64,000 nt of DNA from positions 1 through 64,000 of the forward strand of contig NZ_NJFZ01000021.1 of NCBI RefSeq assembly GCF_002270355.1, given 5' to 3'. This document shows positions 42,361-50,216 of the stretch, in pieces. The notes beneath the pieces were generated by a model, which searched no databases, had not been told where the DNA came from, and saw only the letters and a list, made by a program, of their open reading frames with translations. Positions within the stretch are counted from its first letter, which is position 1. Each line of letters begins with the position of its first letter. Source of the stretch: Flectobacillus sp. BAB-3569 (GTDB taxonomy: Bacteria; Bacteroidota; Bacteroidia; Cytophagales; Spirosomataceae). Position numbers and translations under genes: made by a program.

Positions 42361-44409
42361 TTAAAGAATATCCGCTAATTCAGGATTTTGAACAGGCTCA
42401 AACCACACGCCGTCTTCCTTAATTAGCTCGATAAGTTCGTCTACTGCTCGGTCTGCATGCACAGATTTTTTAACAACTTGCTGTCCGCGATACAAAGCGA
42501 TTTTATCTTTTCCGATACCTACATAACCATAATCTGCATCTGCCATCTCGCCAGGTCCATTTACAATGCAACCCATAATTCCGATTTTTACACCTTTTAA
42601 ATGGTCAGTTCTTTTGCGAATCATAGCGGTAGTTTCTTGCAAATCAAACAAAGTTCGACCACAAGAAGGACATGAGATATACTCAGTTTTACTCATACGA
42701 GTTCTGGCAGCTTGCAAAATCCCAAATGCTGTTGCATTGTAGATTTTGGCCAAACTTTGAAACGCTGAAGCTGGGGTGTCTTGAGGAACAGAGAGTATCG
42801 TTCCATCCCCTAAACCATCTACTAACAACCCGCCCAAATCAGTAGCGGAGAATAGTTGGAAATCACTAGTAGACATTGTTTCGTATTGGCGCCAAATAAC
42901 TACAGGAAGTTTAATGCCTTGACTAATGAGTTCAAAGAAGAAACGTCTCAGAGCAGGCATTCCGTGCGTATTATTTGTAGAAATTACCAAAACAGCATCT
43001 CTCAGAGAAGACAAGCTTGGAATCAACTCTGACTTGAGATTCTCTATGTTAATGGTGATGAAATTCAGTGAGTTATGTGTTTTGATTTCGCCCGATATTG
43101 CCTCAAGAGAAATCATGGGGAATAAATTTTCTGGACAATTTTTTTCTAGCCAAATTTTGTGGTCAACTATCTCTTTTAGCCCCATCGGCAACATAAATGT
43201 AGCAGGACGCTGTCCAGTATAAACAAAATCAGCCCCCAAGTCATTCATTGCCCATTTATCCGTGGCTGGTAAGTAAAAATGCCCAATTGGTTTCAAATCA
43301 TCATGTTCATTGATACCTACCTGCGAGTAGTCTGCAATTACTCTTGGAACATTATGTCCACCGAATACGGATACTTCAGTTGTTGCTCTTCGGAAGTGTT
43401 GGAATGGGTTGATAGGAGAGTCAAAAGCCTCAGAAAGTTGTGCGTCTGCGGGTTTCCAAGCAGGTATCAAAGTAGTAGTTTCAGCACGATTAGTATATCT
43501 GTCGATAAGACTTTTGGCAACAGGTGCTTCAAACTCTGGGTCTTCCGTCAACGAAACACGAACGGTATCTCCAAGACCATCTTCCAACAAAGTTCCGATT
43601 CCTACAGCCGACTTGATACGACCATCTTCACCCTCTCCAGCCTCAGTTACACCCAAATGTAGGGGGTAAGGTTTTAGCCCTTCTTCATTCAACTTTTTGC
43701 AAAGCAAGCGATAAGCCTCAACCATTACTTGTGTATTCGAAGCTTTCATAGAAAGAACAATATTGAAGTAATTTTCGTCTTCACATATCCTCAAGAATTC
43801 TAAGGCAGACTCAACCATTCCGAGTGGAGTATCGCCATATCTACTCAAAATTCTATCACTCAAAGAACCATGATTGGTGCCAATACGCATGGCAGTTCCG
43901 TACTCTTTGCAGATTTTAATCAAGGGAACAAACTTATCTCTGATACGTTCGAGTTCTGCTTGGTAAGAAGATTCGGTGTAGTCAATGGTTTCAAAACGCT
44001 TCTTGTCAGCATAGTTTCCGGGATTGATACGTACCTTTTCCACTAATCTCGCTGCTAATTCAGCTGCATTAGGTGTAAAGTGTATATCTGCGACCAATGG
44101 AACATTACAACCACGATTACGAAGTTCTTTACGAATATTCTCTAAGTTTTGCGCTTCCTTTACAGAAGGTGCTGTAATACGTACCAATTCACAACCCGAC
44201 TCTACCATTCTGAGTGTTTGCTCAACCGAACCGATGGTATCCATGGTGTCGATAGTAGTCATAGATTGGATACGAATTGGATATTGTGAGCCCATCCACA
44301 AATCTCCAATGTTCACAGAGATTGTTTCGCGACGTTTATATTCGGTAAGAGAAGTACAATATTTGGTTCCTTTTTCGATAAGGTTTACTATTTGAGAGTT
44401 ATTCGACAT
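42361..44409 (-). CDS. ispG: 4-hydroxy-3-methylbut-2-enyl-diphosphate synthase, long form
   Basis: 682 residues. Full-length three-domain form with the TIM-barrel N-terminus (GDLWMGSQYPIRIQSMTT, RINPGNYADKKRF), an inserted domain (about 330-570) found in Bacteroidota, Chlamydia and plants, and a C-terminal [4Fe-4S] domain with SCPSCGRTLFDL and GIMGCIVNGPGEMADADYGY. It makes HMBPP in the MEP isoprenoid pathway using reduced ferredoxin or flavodoxin. All cysteines are present. The length is normal for the phylum. Confidence 0.96.
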   Translation of the reverse strand: MSNNSQIVNLIEKGTKYCTSLTEYKRRETISVNIGDLWMGSQYPIRIQSMTTIDTMDTIGSVEQTLRMVESGCELVRITAPSVKEAQNLENIRKELRNRGCNVPLVADIHFTPNAAELAARLVEKVRINPGNYADKKRFETIDYTESSYQAELERIRDKFVPLIKICKEYGTAMRIGTNHGSLSDRILSRYGDTPLGMVESALEFLRICEDENYFNIVLSMKASNTQVMVEAYRLLCKKLNEEGLKPYPLHLGVTEAGEGEDGRIKSAVGIGTLLEDGLGDTVRVSLTEDPEFEAPVAKSLIDRYTNRAETTTLIPAWKPADAQLSEAFDSPINPFQHFRRATTEVSVFGGHNVPRVIADYSQVGINEHDDLKPIGHFYLPATDKWAMNDLGADFVYTGQRPATFMLPMGLKEIVDHKIWLEKNCPENLFPMISLEAISGEIKTHNSLNFITINIENLKSELIPSLSSLRDAVLVISTNNTHGMPALRRFFFELISQGIKLPVVIWRQYETMSTSDFQLFSATDLGGLLVDGLGDGTILSVPQDTPASAFQSLAKIYNATAFGILQAARTRMSKTEYISCPSCGRTLFDLQETTAMIRKRTDHLKGVKIGIMGCIVNGPGEMADADYGYVGIGKDKIALYRGQQVVKKSVHADRAVDELIELIKEDGVWFEPVQNPELADIL

Positions 44410-44492
44410 AACGAGCTAAAATATAAATTTGATTTTTTGCCAATACTATTGACTGCACAAATTTAGGGCTTATTGGTAGATTGACAATAAAA

Positions 44493-44526
44493 TACCCCGA
44501 CTGTTTCTATAACAACAGTCGGGGTA
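44493..44526 (-). terminator. Terminator of sugar nucleotidyltransferase gene
   Basis: TACCCCGACTGTT / AACAGTCGGGGTA, perfect 13-bp stem, 8-nt loop. On the minus strand TTTTATT follows, so it serves the gene at 44555. Confidence 0.85.
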
Positions 44527-44554
44527 GGAAGGTTATGAATTCAGGCTGAATATT

Positions 44555-45415
44555 TTAGAAATCACCAAATTCATCAACTAAATATTTTTGAACCAAGGAA
44601 ATATCACCTTTAGACGTCAAGTCGGGTACATTTTCGGCTACAGGAACAGTGGTTACTAAACCTGGGTTTTCTTTTGCCATTCGAGTAACCGCACTTGGCA
44701 ACTCACGTTCGTTACGAATCGGGTTGAAAGGCTCAGACTGCACATATTTCAAAATATCATCATAGTTGAAGTGAAATACATTCATATTTACCCCAATTTG
44801 ACCAGCAACACGCTTTGCTTCAGCAATTTGTTCATCGTTTGGCTTCTCCAAGATTTCTACCAAACTACCATCTTCGTTAGTTTTGATAATAGCAAAAGCT
44901 TTCATACGTTCTGGCTCCACACCTAAGGCATCGGCGTTGTAAGAAACTACCGCATTCGGGATTTCCGCATCTTTCAATAGTGTAAGTACAGAAACAGAAT
45001 AAAGATTATCTGAATTACAAACGGTAAAACGTTCGCCTTTCCATTCGGGTGTTTGCTCTAATGCTTGCTGAATTGCATCAGCAGTACCCGCTGGTTTTTC
45101 ACGATCAGGGGCAATTTGCTGAGTAGCGAATTTAAAAGTAAATCCCCAAGCTTTTCCATCTGCCACCAATTGGTCATAATAAGGTTGTGTAACAGTATCT
45201 TTAGGATTTTTCAAAATCAAAACTTCATTGTATCCAGCACGATGAGCATTGTATAAAAGATAATCCATAAACGGACGACCGTCTTTTCCCACGCCAATCA
45301 TTCCTTTCGGAAGCGTATTTGCTTGTTCGATTAGCTTTTCATCCAAATTTGAATTGCCGTCTGTTTTTTTCATGCGAGAAGACATCCCGCCTGCCATGAT
45401 TAATAGTTTTGCCAT
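44555..45415 (-). CDS. NTP-transferase (sugar-1-phosphate nucleotidyltransferase-like)
   Basis: 286 residues from the ATG at 45415 (MAKLLIMAGGMSSRMKK). Nine codons upstream are open but unlikely. The nucleotide-binding loop LLIMAGGMSSRMKK, a TVCNSDNLYSV Asp motif, KAFAIIKTNEDGSLVEILEKPND and GQIGVNMNVFHF fit the GT-A-like nucleotidyltransferase fold of UDP- or dTDP-sugar synthases. It may activate a sugar or polyol phosphate; which one is not visible. It is a single unit closed by the terminator at 44493-44526. The 830 nt upstream (45416-46245) have no clear gene. Confidence 0.82.
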   Translation of the reverse strand: MAKLLIMAGGMSSRMKKTDGNSNLDEKLIEQANTLPKGMIGVGKDGRPFMDYLLYNAHRAGYNEVLILKNPKDTVTQPYYDQLVADGKAWGFTFKFATQQIAPDREKPAGTADAIQQALEQTPEWKGERFTVCNSDNLYSVSVLTLLKDAEIPNAVVSYNADALGVEPERMKAFAIIKTNEDGSLVEILEKPNDEQIAEAKRVAGQIGVNMNVFHFNYDDILKYVQSEPFNPIRNERELPSAVTRMAKENPGLVTTVPVAENVPDLTSKGDISLVQKYLVDEFGDF

Positions 45416-45670
45416 ATAAATAATGCTCGATGAAAGTAGCAATATATTTTTAAAAATAGTGTTGCTTAAGCCTCAAAAGCGAGGTAATATATTACCGCAA
45501 ATTTAGGAATAGTTTTGATTTTTTAACTAAACTAATTAAAAAACTCTAATATCCCCAAATTTCGGTTTCCGTGTAAGTTTTGACTTAAAAGTAAACTGAT
45601 TCATAAACAGGAGTTTGTGAATCAGTTTAGTAAAAACCCTTTTTAAGTAATCGTGCAGTAAGAGATTTAT

Positions 45671-45750
45671 TTATGTGTTCAAGCACTAGGCAACAGGCAC
45701 AAGGCAAAGAGTGTTAATATGTTTAAAATAACCACAGATATGCTTTTTTT
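45671..45750. repeat. Direct repeat copy 1 flanking PTPS-folE
   Basis: TTATGTGTT followed by AGGCAACAGGCACAAGGCAA, GTTAA, ATGTTT, TAAC and AGATATG blocks, T-rich end. Same order and spacing as at 47352-47431; about 80% identical by eye. Confidence 0.7.
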
Positions 45751-45980
45751 CAAAGCTCATCGCCGAAAGCTGATACCTGAAAGCCTTAGGCACAAAAACT
45801 AAATTCTCTATATATATACTCCGACATCCAAACCTTTGGTAAAATTATTATAATGATACAATTCCTTTGTATCTTTGAATTAGTAAATACAAAATCACAT
45901 TTAATCATCACATTGAACAATCTCAATCATTTATGTGTTTGGTATTTATAGGGTCAAACAAAACCATTTTATGTTTCAAG

Positions 45981-46091
45981 ATGAAAGCCTTTTTGTTTAA
46001 TGTTTTTAAAATTATTTTAAACAAAATCGAAACCTTTTCTTCAAACTTAAAGTTTGACTTAATGAAAGAACTACTCGCCGATTTAGTTTAA
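45981..46091 (+). CDS. Possible small protein, 36 residues
   Basis: ATG 45981 to TAA 46091, MKAFLFNVFKIILNKIETFS… then KFDLMKELLADLV. Hydrophobic and amphipathic, so it could be a membrane-active peptide. A -7 box TATCTTTG lies about 110 nt upstream. Without homologues it may equally be chance, and it has no clear ribosome-binding site. Confidence 0.25.
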   Translation: MKAFLFNVFKIILNKIETFSSNLKFDLMKELLADLV

Positions 46092-46169
46092 GAGTGTTGC
46101 TGACAACCTTTCAGACGACTTTTAAACTTGATGACTAAATCCCCGATAAAATATAGTTTGTTTCAAAGA

Positions 46170-46198
46170 GAGCGAAAGCTCGGGATGTGTCCTGCCCG
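46170..46198 (+). promoter_or_regulatory. Tandem hairpins in the leader of the pterin operon
   Basis: GAGC-GAAA-GCTC (46170-46181, GNRA tetraloop) is followed directly by CGGG…CCCG (46181-46198). They end 48 nt before the ATG of the PTPS gene. A structured leader is possible; it does not match a riboswitch class I know. Confidence 0.3.
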
Positions 46199-46245
46199 AT
46201 ATGTCCATTTGTCTCTAAATTCACTTTTAAATTAGCAAAATTACA

Positions 46246-46665
46246 ATGAGTACAAAGCGAGTGGCGGTGTTCCGCAAAGAACACTTTAATGCCGCACATC
46301 GCCTTCATAATCCTAATTGGACGGATGAGAAGAACGAGCGAGTTTACGGTAAATGTAATAATCCAACCTTTCATGGTCATAATTACGAATTGATTGTACA
46401 AGTGATTGGAGAATTAGATCCTGAAACTGGCTATGTGATTGATATGAAGGTGTTGAGCGATATTATAAAGGTTGAAATCTTGGATCGATTTGATCATCGA
46501 AACTTAAACCTTGATACTGAGGAGTTTAAAGATCTTAATCCATCTGCAGAGAATATTGCTATTGTTATTTATGACATTCTCAGAAACAAACTAAACCCAA
46601 ACTTGGATATTAAAATCAGATTATATGAGACAGAACGAAACTTTGTTGAATACCCTGTTGGATAA
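46246..46665 (+). CDS. 6-pyruvoyl-tetrahydropterin synthase / QueD family
   Basis: 139 residues. Zinc-binding His at H18 (NAAHRL), H43 and H45 (HGH). The catalytic Cys is C37 in GKCNNPTFHGHNY, giving a C-x5-HGH spacing. That is the form of true PTPS enzymes such as the animal one; classical QueD has C-x3-HGH. So this may make 6-pyruvoyl-tetrahydropterin rather than the queuosine precursor, though substrate change is not proven by spacing alone. folE follows with a 41-nt overlap; GTP cyclohydrolase I supplies the substrate, dihydroneopterin triphosphate. The two are almost certainly co-transcribed and translationally coupled. Confidence 0.82.
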   Translation: MSTKRVAVFRKEHFNAAHRLHNPNWTDEKNERVYGKCNNPTFHGHNYELIVQVIGELDPETGYVIDMKVLSDIIKVEILDRFDHRNLNLDTEEFKDLNPSAENIAIVIYDILRNKLNPNLDIKIRLYETERNFVEYPVG

Positions 46666-47326
46666 TAATGGAAAATTATTGCTAACAGATGAAGAAATTG
46701 GCGATGATCATATTTCGACTTCTGTGGATACACCTATGCGTGCTGATGCCTTTGAGTTGAGCGACGATGAAAAGATAGCTCAAATCGAATATCATTTCAG
46801 ACAAATCATGGAAACTTTAGGACTAGATTTGACGGATGATTCATTGAAAGGTACGCCAAAACGTGTAGCTAAAATGTATGTTAAGGAGATATTCAGTGGT
46901 TTAGACCCTAAAAATAAACCTTCTATTGCATTGTTTGAGAACAAATATCAATACAATGAAATGTTGGTGGAAAAAAATATTTCCTTCTACTCAAACTGTG
47001 AGCATCATTTTGTGCCAATTTTTGGTAAGGCTCATGTGGCTTATATCGCTGAAGGTAAGGTAGTTGGCTTGTCTAAGCTTAATCGTATTGTTCAGCATTA
47101 TGCTAAGCGCCCACAAGTACAAGAGCGTTTGACAGTACAAATTGCCAAAGATTTACAGGAGATTTTAGGAACTGAAAATGTCGCTGTTATGATAGATGCA
47201 AAACACCTTTGCGTTGCCTCTCGTGGCGTAAAAGATGATACTTCATCGACTGTAACTAGCTATTATGGCGGTAAATTTCAGGAAGAAAGCGTACGTCAGG
47301 AGTTTTTGAAGTATATAGGAATATAA
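46625..47326 (+). CDS. folE: GTP cyclohydrolase I
   Basis: 233 residues. Catalytic core with LKGTPKRVAKMYVKEIFSGL, the zinc ligands in NCEHHFVPIFGKAHV and CVASRG, then GLSKLNRIVQHYAKRPQVQE. It converts GTP to dihydroneopterin triphosphate, the entry step for folate and for pterins. An N-terminal extension of about 50 residues is less conserved; the ATG chosen (46625) overlaps the PTPS gene by 41 nt. It could start at a later ATG (46736, MRADAFEL…), which would remove the overlap. Followed by repeat copy 2. Confidence 0.93.
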   Translation: MRQNETLLNTLLDNNGKLLLTDEEIGDDHISTSVDTPMRADAFELSDDEKIAQIEYHFRQIMETLGLDLTDDSLKGTPKRVAKMYVKEIFSGLDPKNKPSIALFENKYQYNEMLVEKNISFYSNCEHHFVPIFGKAHVAYIAEGKVVGLSKLNRIVQHYAKRPQVQERLTVQIAKDLQEILGTENVAVMIDAKHLCVASRGVKDDTSSTVTSYYGGKFQEESVRQEFLKYIGI

Positions 47327-47351
47327 GTATCCGTGCAAAATTTGATTGAAG

Positions 47352-47431
47352 TTATGTGTTTTAGGGAACAGGCAACAGGCACAAGGCAAAGAGGGTTAAA
47401 ATGTTTTTAGTAACTATAGATATGTTTTTTT
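47352..47431. repeat. Direct repeat copy 2 flanking PTPS-folE
   Basis: TTATGTGTT…AGGCAACAGGCACAAGGCAA…AGATATG and T-rich end, matching 45671-45750 in the same orientation. The two copies bracket the pterin operon. Confidence 0.7.
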
Positions 47432-47521
47432 GCCGATTGCCTCGTGTCTAAATCACATAAAATAGATCTTATTTTGCGTTAGTACTTAATAAGAAACGCG
47501 CTTATTAATTGAAATTAAAAC

Positions 47522-47563
47522 AAAAAAAGGCATTTGAAGTTTATACTTTAAATGCCTTTTTTT
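47522..47563 (+). terminator. Terminator downstream of folE
   Basis: AAAAAAAGGCATTTGAAGT / ACTTTAAATGCCTTTTTTT, one G-T pair, 4-nt loop; it separates folE from the SDR gene. Confidence 0.88.
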
Positions 47564-47596
47564 GTTTAAGATATTTACAAAAATACTCCACAAAAT

Positions 47597-48298
47597 ATGA
47601 CAAAGAATTATTTAGTGATTGGTGCTAGTTCAGGAATAGGTGAGGCAATCGCTTCGCAATTGCAGAGAGAAGGACACCAAGTTTTTTCTGCCTCTAGAAA
47701 TACCCCAAAAGTTGAAGGAGTTATTCATTTGACTTGGGATGCAAGTGCTCCGGATGCTTCGGTATTTAGTCAATTACCAGAATCATTGGATGGATTGGTA
47801 TATTGCCCCGGTACGATTAATTTGAAACCTATAAACAGGTTGTCTACAGACGATTTTAAAAATGACTTTCAAATAAATGTGGTTGGTGCAGTTGCTGTGA
47901 TTCAAGCGGTATTGCCAAAACTCAAGAAAGCAGATGGCGCTTCAATCGTATTGTTTAGTACAGTGGCAGCCAAAATAGGAATGGGTTTTCATGCCTCGGT
48001 AGCGGCATCGAAAGGAGCAGTGGAAGGCTTAACAAAATCGTTAGCTGCAGAGCTATCTCCTTCGAAAATTCGTGTCAACTGTGTGGCTCCATCGTTGACG
48101 GATACCCCTTTAGCCAAAAATTTACTATCAACTGAAGAGAAAAAAGAAGCTTCAAACAAACGTCATCCATTAGGAAGAGTTGGTACCGCAGATGACATAG
48201 CACGTATCTCTACCTTTTTATTAAGTGAACTTTCGTCATGGACTACTGGTCAAATAATCGGGGTCGATGGAGGTATGGGAAGCATAAAAGGCGCATAA
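47597..48298 (+). CDS. SDR-family oxidoreductase with non-standard active site
   Basis: 233 residues. Rossmann nucleotide motif G9-ASSG-I-G15, the structural N-I-N-V at about 94-96 (QINVVGA), S121 (FSTVAA) and K139 (HASVAASKG). The Tyr of the usual YxxxK is replaced by V135. The C-terminal part has PLGRVGTADDIARISTFLL and TTGQIIGVDGG, standard for classical SDRs. Without the Tyr, catalysis must differ or the enzyme is inactive, although close relatives with this motif may share the change. It follows the pterin operon after a terminator; a pterin role is possible only by position. Confidence 0.82.
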   Translation: MTKNYLVIGASSGIGEAIASQLQREGHQVFSASRNTPKVEGVIHLTWDASAPDASVFSQLPESLDGLVYCPGTINLKPINRLSTDDFKNDFQINVVGAVAVIQAVLPKLKKADGASIVLFSTVAAKIGMGFHASVAASKGAVEGLTKSLAAELSPSKIRVNCVAPSLTDTPLAKNLLSTEEKKEASNKRHPLGRVGTADDIARISTFLLSELSSWTTGQIIGVDGGMGSIKGA

Positions 48299-48343
48299 AT
48301 TTGAAATATTATTATCGACTTTGGTATTTTTTCTGTAAAATTG

Positions 48344-48373
48344 AAACAGCATATTCGTCCGAGTATGCTGTTT
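48344..48373 (+). terminator. Terminator of SDR gene
   Basis: AAACAGCATATTCG / CGAGTATGCTGTTT stem (one G-T), T-run tail, just upstream of the next gene's start. Confidence 0.8.
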
Positions 48374-48396
48374 TTTTAACCTATAACTTTACAACT

Positions 48397-49317
48397 ATGT
48401 CGTTTTTACTTGTTTTATTAGTGATTGCCTTTCCTCTTTTGGCACTTTCGTTTGCGGTGGTCAATCAGGGAACTGTTGCAGTGGTGACTATTTTTGGTAA
48501 ATACCAGCGAATCATGACACCAGGGCTAAACTTTAAAATTCCGTTTATTGAAGCAATTTTCAAGAAAATCTCAATTCAAAGTCGTTCTATTGAACTCGAA
48601 TTTCAAGCTATTACTGCCGATCAAGCCAATGTGAACTTCAAAGCCATGTTGGTATATGCCGTAATGAACCAAGAGGAGGAAACTATTAAAAATGTGGCCT
48701 TTAAGTTTATGGATGAGCGCTCATTTATGCAAGCTTTGATTCGTACGATTGAAGGTACTATTCGTGCATTGGTGGCAACTAAGCGCCAAGCTGAGGTACT
48801 TGGTCTGAGAAGCGAAATTGTGATTCAGGTAAAGGAGCATATCGATAACACCCTCGAAACTTGGGGATATCATTTGATTGACTTACAACTGAATGACATT
48901 GCTTTTGATGAAGCAATTATGCGCTCGATGGCACAGATTGTGGCTTCAAATAACTTAAAAGCTGCTGCTGAAAATGAAGGTCAGGCTTTGTTAATTACCA
49001 AAACAAAAGCTGCAGAGGCAGAAGGAAATGCCATTCGTATTGCGGCTGAAGCCGAAAAAGTGGCAGCACAATTGCGTGGACAAGGGGTTGCGTTGTTCCG
49101 TGAGGAAGTAGCTAAAGGGATGGCAGAGTCTGCTAAAGTAATGAAAGATAACCAATTAGATGCTTCACTCATTTTATTCTCTATGTGGACTGAAGCCATT
49201 AAGCATTTCGCTGAACAAGGAAAAGGAAATGTTATTTTCTTAGATGGTTCAACTGAAGGAATGGAAAAAACGATGAAACAGCTTTCGGCTCTACAACAAT
49301 TGAAAGAAGTGAAATAG
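48397..49317 (+). CDS. SPFH/Band 7 domain protein
   Basis: 306 residues from the ATG at 48397 (MSFLLVLLVIAFPLLALSF). The frame extends upstream through the SDR end and terminator, which is rejected. One membrane helix at 3-21, then an SPFH domain (QGTVAVVTIFGKYQRIMTPG, LNFKIPFI, RSIELEFQAITADQ) and a coiled, Ala/Glu-rich helix (AENEGQALLITKTKAAEAEG…). This is the stomatin/flotillin type, a membrane scaffold that often clusters lipids or proteins. No NfeD gene is adjacent. It ends with a terminator at 49323-49359. Confidence 0.9.
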   Translation: MSFLLVLLVIAFPLLALSFAVVNQGTVAVVTIFGKYQRIMTPGLNFKIPFIEAIFKKISIQSRSIELEFQAITADQANVNFKAMLVYAVMNQEEETIKNVAFKFMDERSFMQALIRTIEGTIRALVATKRQAEVLGLRSEIVIQVKEHIDNTLETWGYHLIDLQLNDIAFDEAIMRSMAQIVASNNLKAAAENEGQALLITKTKAAEAEGNAIRIAAEAEKVAAQLRGQGVALFREEVAKGMAESAKVMKDNQLDASLILFSMWTEAIKHFAEQGKGNVIFLDGSTEGMEKTMKQLSALQQLKEVK

Positions 49318-49322
49318 TCTCC

Positions 49323-49359
49323 AAAACCGTAGACTTTACTAGTTAAAGTCTACGGTTTT
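49323..49359. terminator. Bidirectional terminator overlapping a stop codon
   Basis: AAAACCGTAGACTTTA / TAAAGTCTACGGTTTT, perfect 16-bp stem, 5-nt loop. The stop codon of the minus-strand hydrolase gene (49350-49352) lies in the right arm. Confidence 0.9.
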
Positions 49360-50216
49360 AATAACAAATCTTTTATCAAATCCTTCCTTTCTTCAGTCAA
49401 CAAATGACCGTTCTCGGGTAGAAAGATAAATTGTTTTGGTGCTTCAGTTATCATAGAATCCAAATAAGCTCCATTTTGCGTATCAATAATCCAATCTTTT
49501 CCTCCTTGTAAAATCACCACAGGGCAGTGAATTTTACGCCAATCCTTTTCTAAATTTGCTAAGTCTTCTTGATGAGAAAATTTCTCTTCACTCGCTCTAT
49601 TTACATACGATGGCAAAAAGAACTTTACTAATCCAGTATTTACGGGCTTAGAGAACCACCAGTATTTTTCCAGTTTTGGCGCACAAGCAGGAGAAATCAG
49701 AAATAGTTTTTTGACTAAAGCTGGATAATCCATCGCTAGTTTGGCAGCAATAGCGGCTCCATACGAACGTCCCACCACCGTTATTTCGTAGTCAGGATAT
49801 TTTTTTAGCAATTCATAAAATGCTTTTGCCTGTTCATCAATGGTCGCTAACTTTCTGTCAGATCGGTTATACCCGAATCGGTCGGCAGCAACGATTTTAA
49901 ACTTCTGCAACAACAAAGAGTCATTTAGATAATCTTTATAGCCAAACCATGCACCTGGTGCGCCATGTATGAGGAACAGTAATTTATGACGAACATTGGT
50001 TGATTGAGCAAAATATATTTTCTTATGCTCGTATTCTGCATAACTGAAATCGGGCTTGGGCGGTAAGGCAGCGTAGTATTCATCTACTTGACTGGCGCTC
50101 GTTGTAAAACCTTGGAGACACGCGCTTAGACCTAAAACACAACATACAAAGGCCAGAGCAATAAGACTATATGCTTTCAATGAAGTGTTTTTGATTAAGC
50201 GATAAATTGACTTCAT
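49350..50216 (-). CDS. Alpha/beta hydrolase lipoprotein
   Basis: 288 residues from the ATG at 50216 (MKSIYRLIKNTS). A TTG three codons upstream is less likely. Lipoprotein signal with LGLSAC. Hydrolase motifs: LLFLIHGAPGAWFGY (oxyanion region), GRSYGAAIAAKLA with the nucleophilic Ser, GGKDWII with the acid, and NGHLLTEE with the His. It is an esterase- or amidase-like enzyme anchored in the cell envelope, substrate unknown. Its start overlaps the end of the CDF gene by 50 nt on the same strand, so they are co-transcribed. Confidence 0.85.
   Translation of the reverse strand: MKSIYRLIKNTSLKAYSLIALAFVCCVLGLSACLQGFTTSASQVDEYYAALPPKPDFSYAEYEHKKIYFAQSTNVRHKLLFLIHGAPGAWFGYKDYLNDSLLLQKFKIVAADRFGYNRSDRKLATIDEQAKAFYELLKKYPDYEITVVGRSYGAAIAAKLAMDYPALVKKLFLISPACAPKLEKYWWFSKPVNTGLVKFFLPSYVNRASEEKFSHQEDLANLEKDWRKIHCPVVILQGGKDWIIDTQNGAYLDSMITEAPKQFIFLPENGHLLTEERKDLIKDLLLKP

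Larger units (their letters stand above)
45416..46245. other. 830-nt non-coding stretch before the pterin genes
   Basis: No long gene is seen. It holds a 16-bp hairpin at 45593-45628 (AAACTGATTCATAAAC with its near complement), repeat copy 1 at 45671-45750, a TATCTTTG -7 box at 45870-45877, a 36-codon reading frame at 45981-46091 and two tandem hairpins at 46170-46198. Confidence 0.6.

Noticed and set aside
46170-46198. preQ1 riboswitch before the PTPS/QueD-like gene
   Set aside because: The hairpins lack the preQ1-I core and the pseudoknot-forming A-rich tail, so I list them only as a structured leader.
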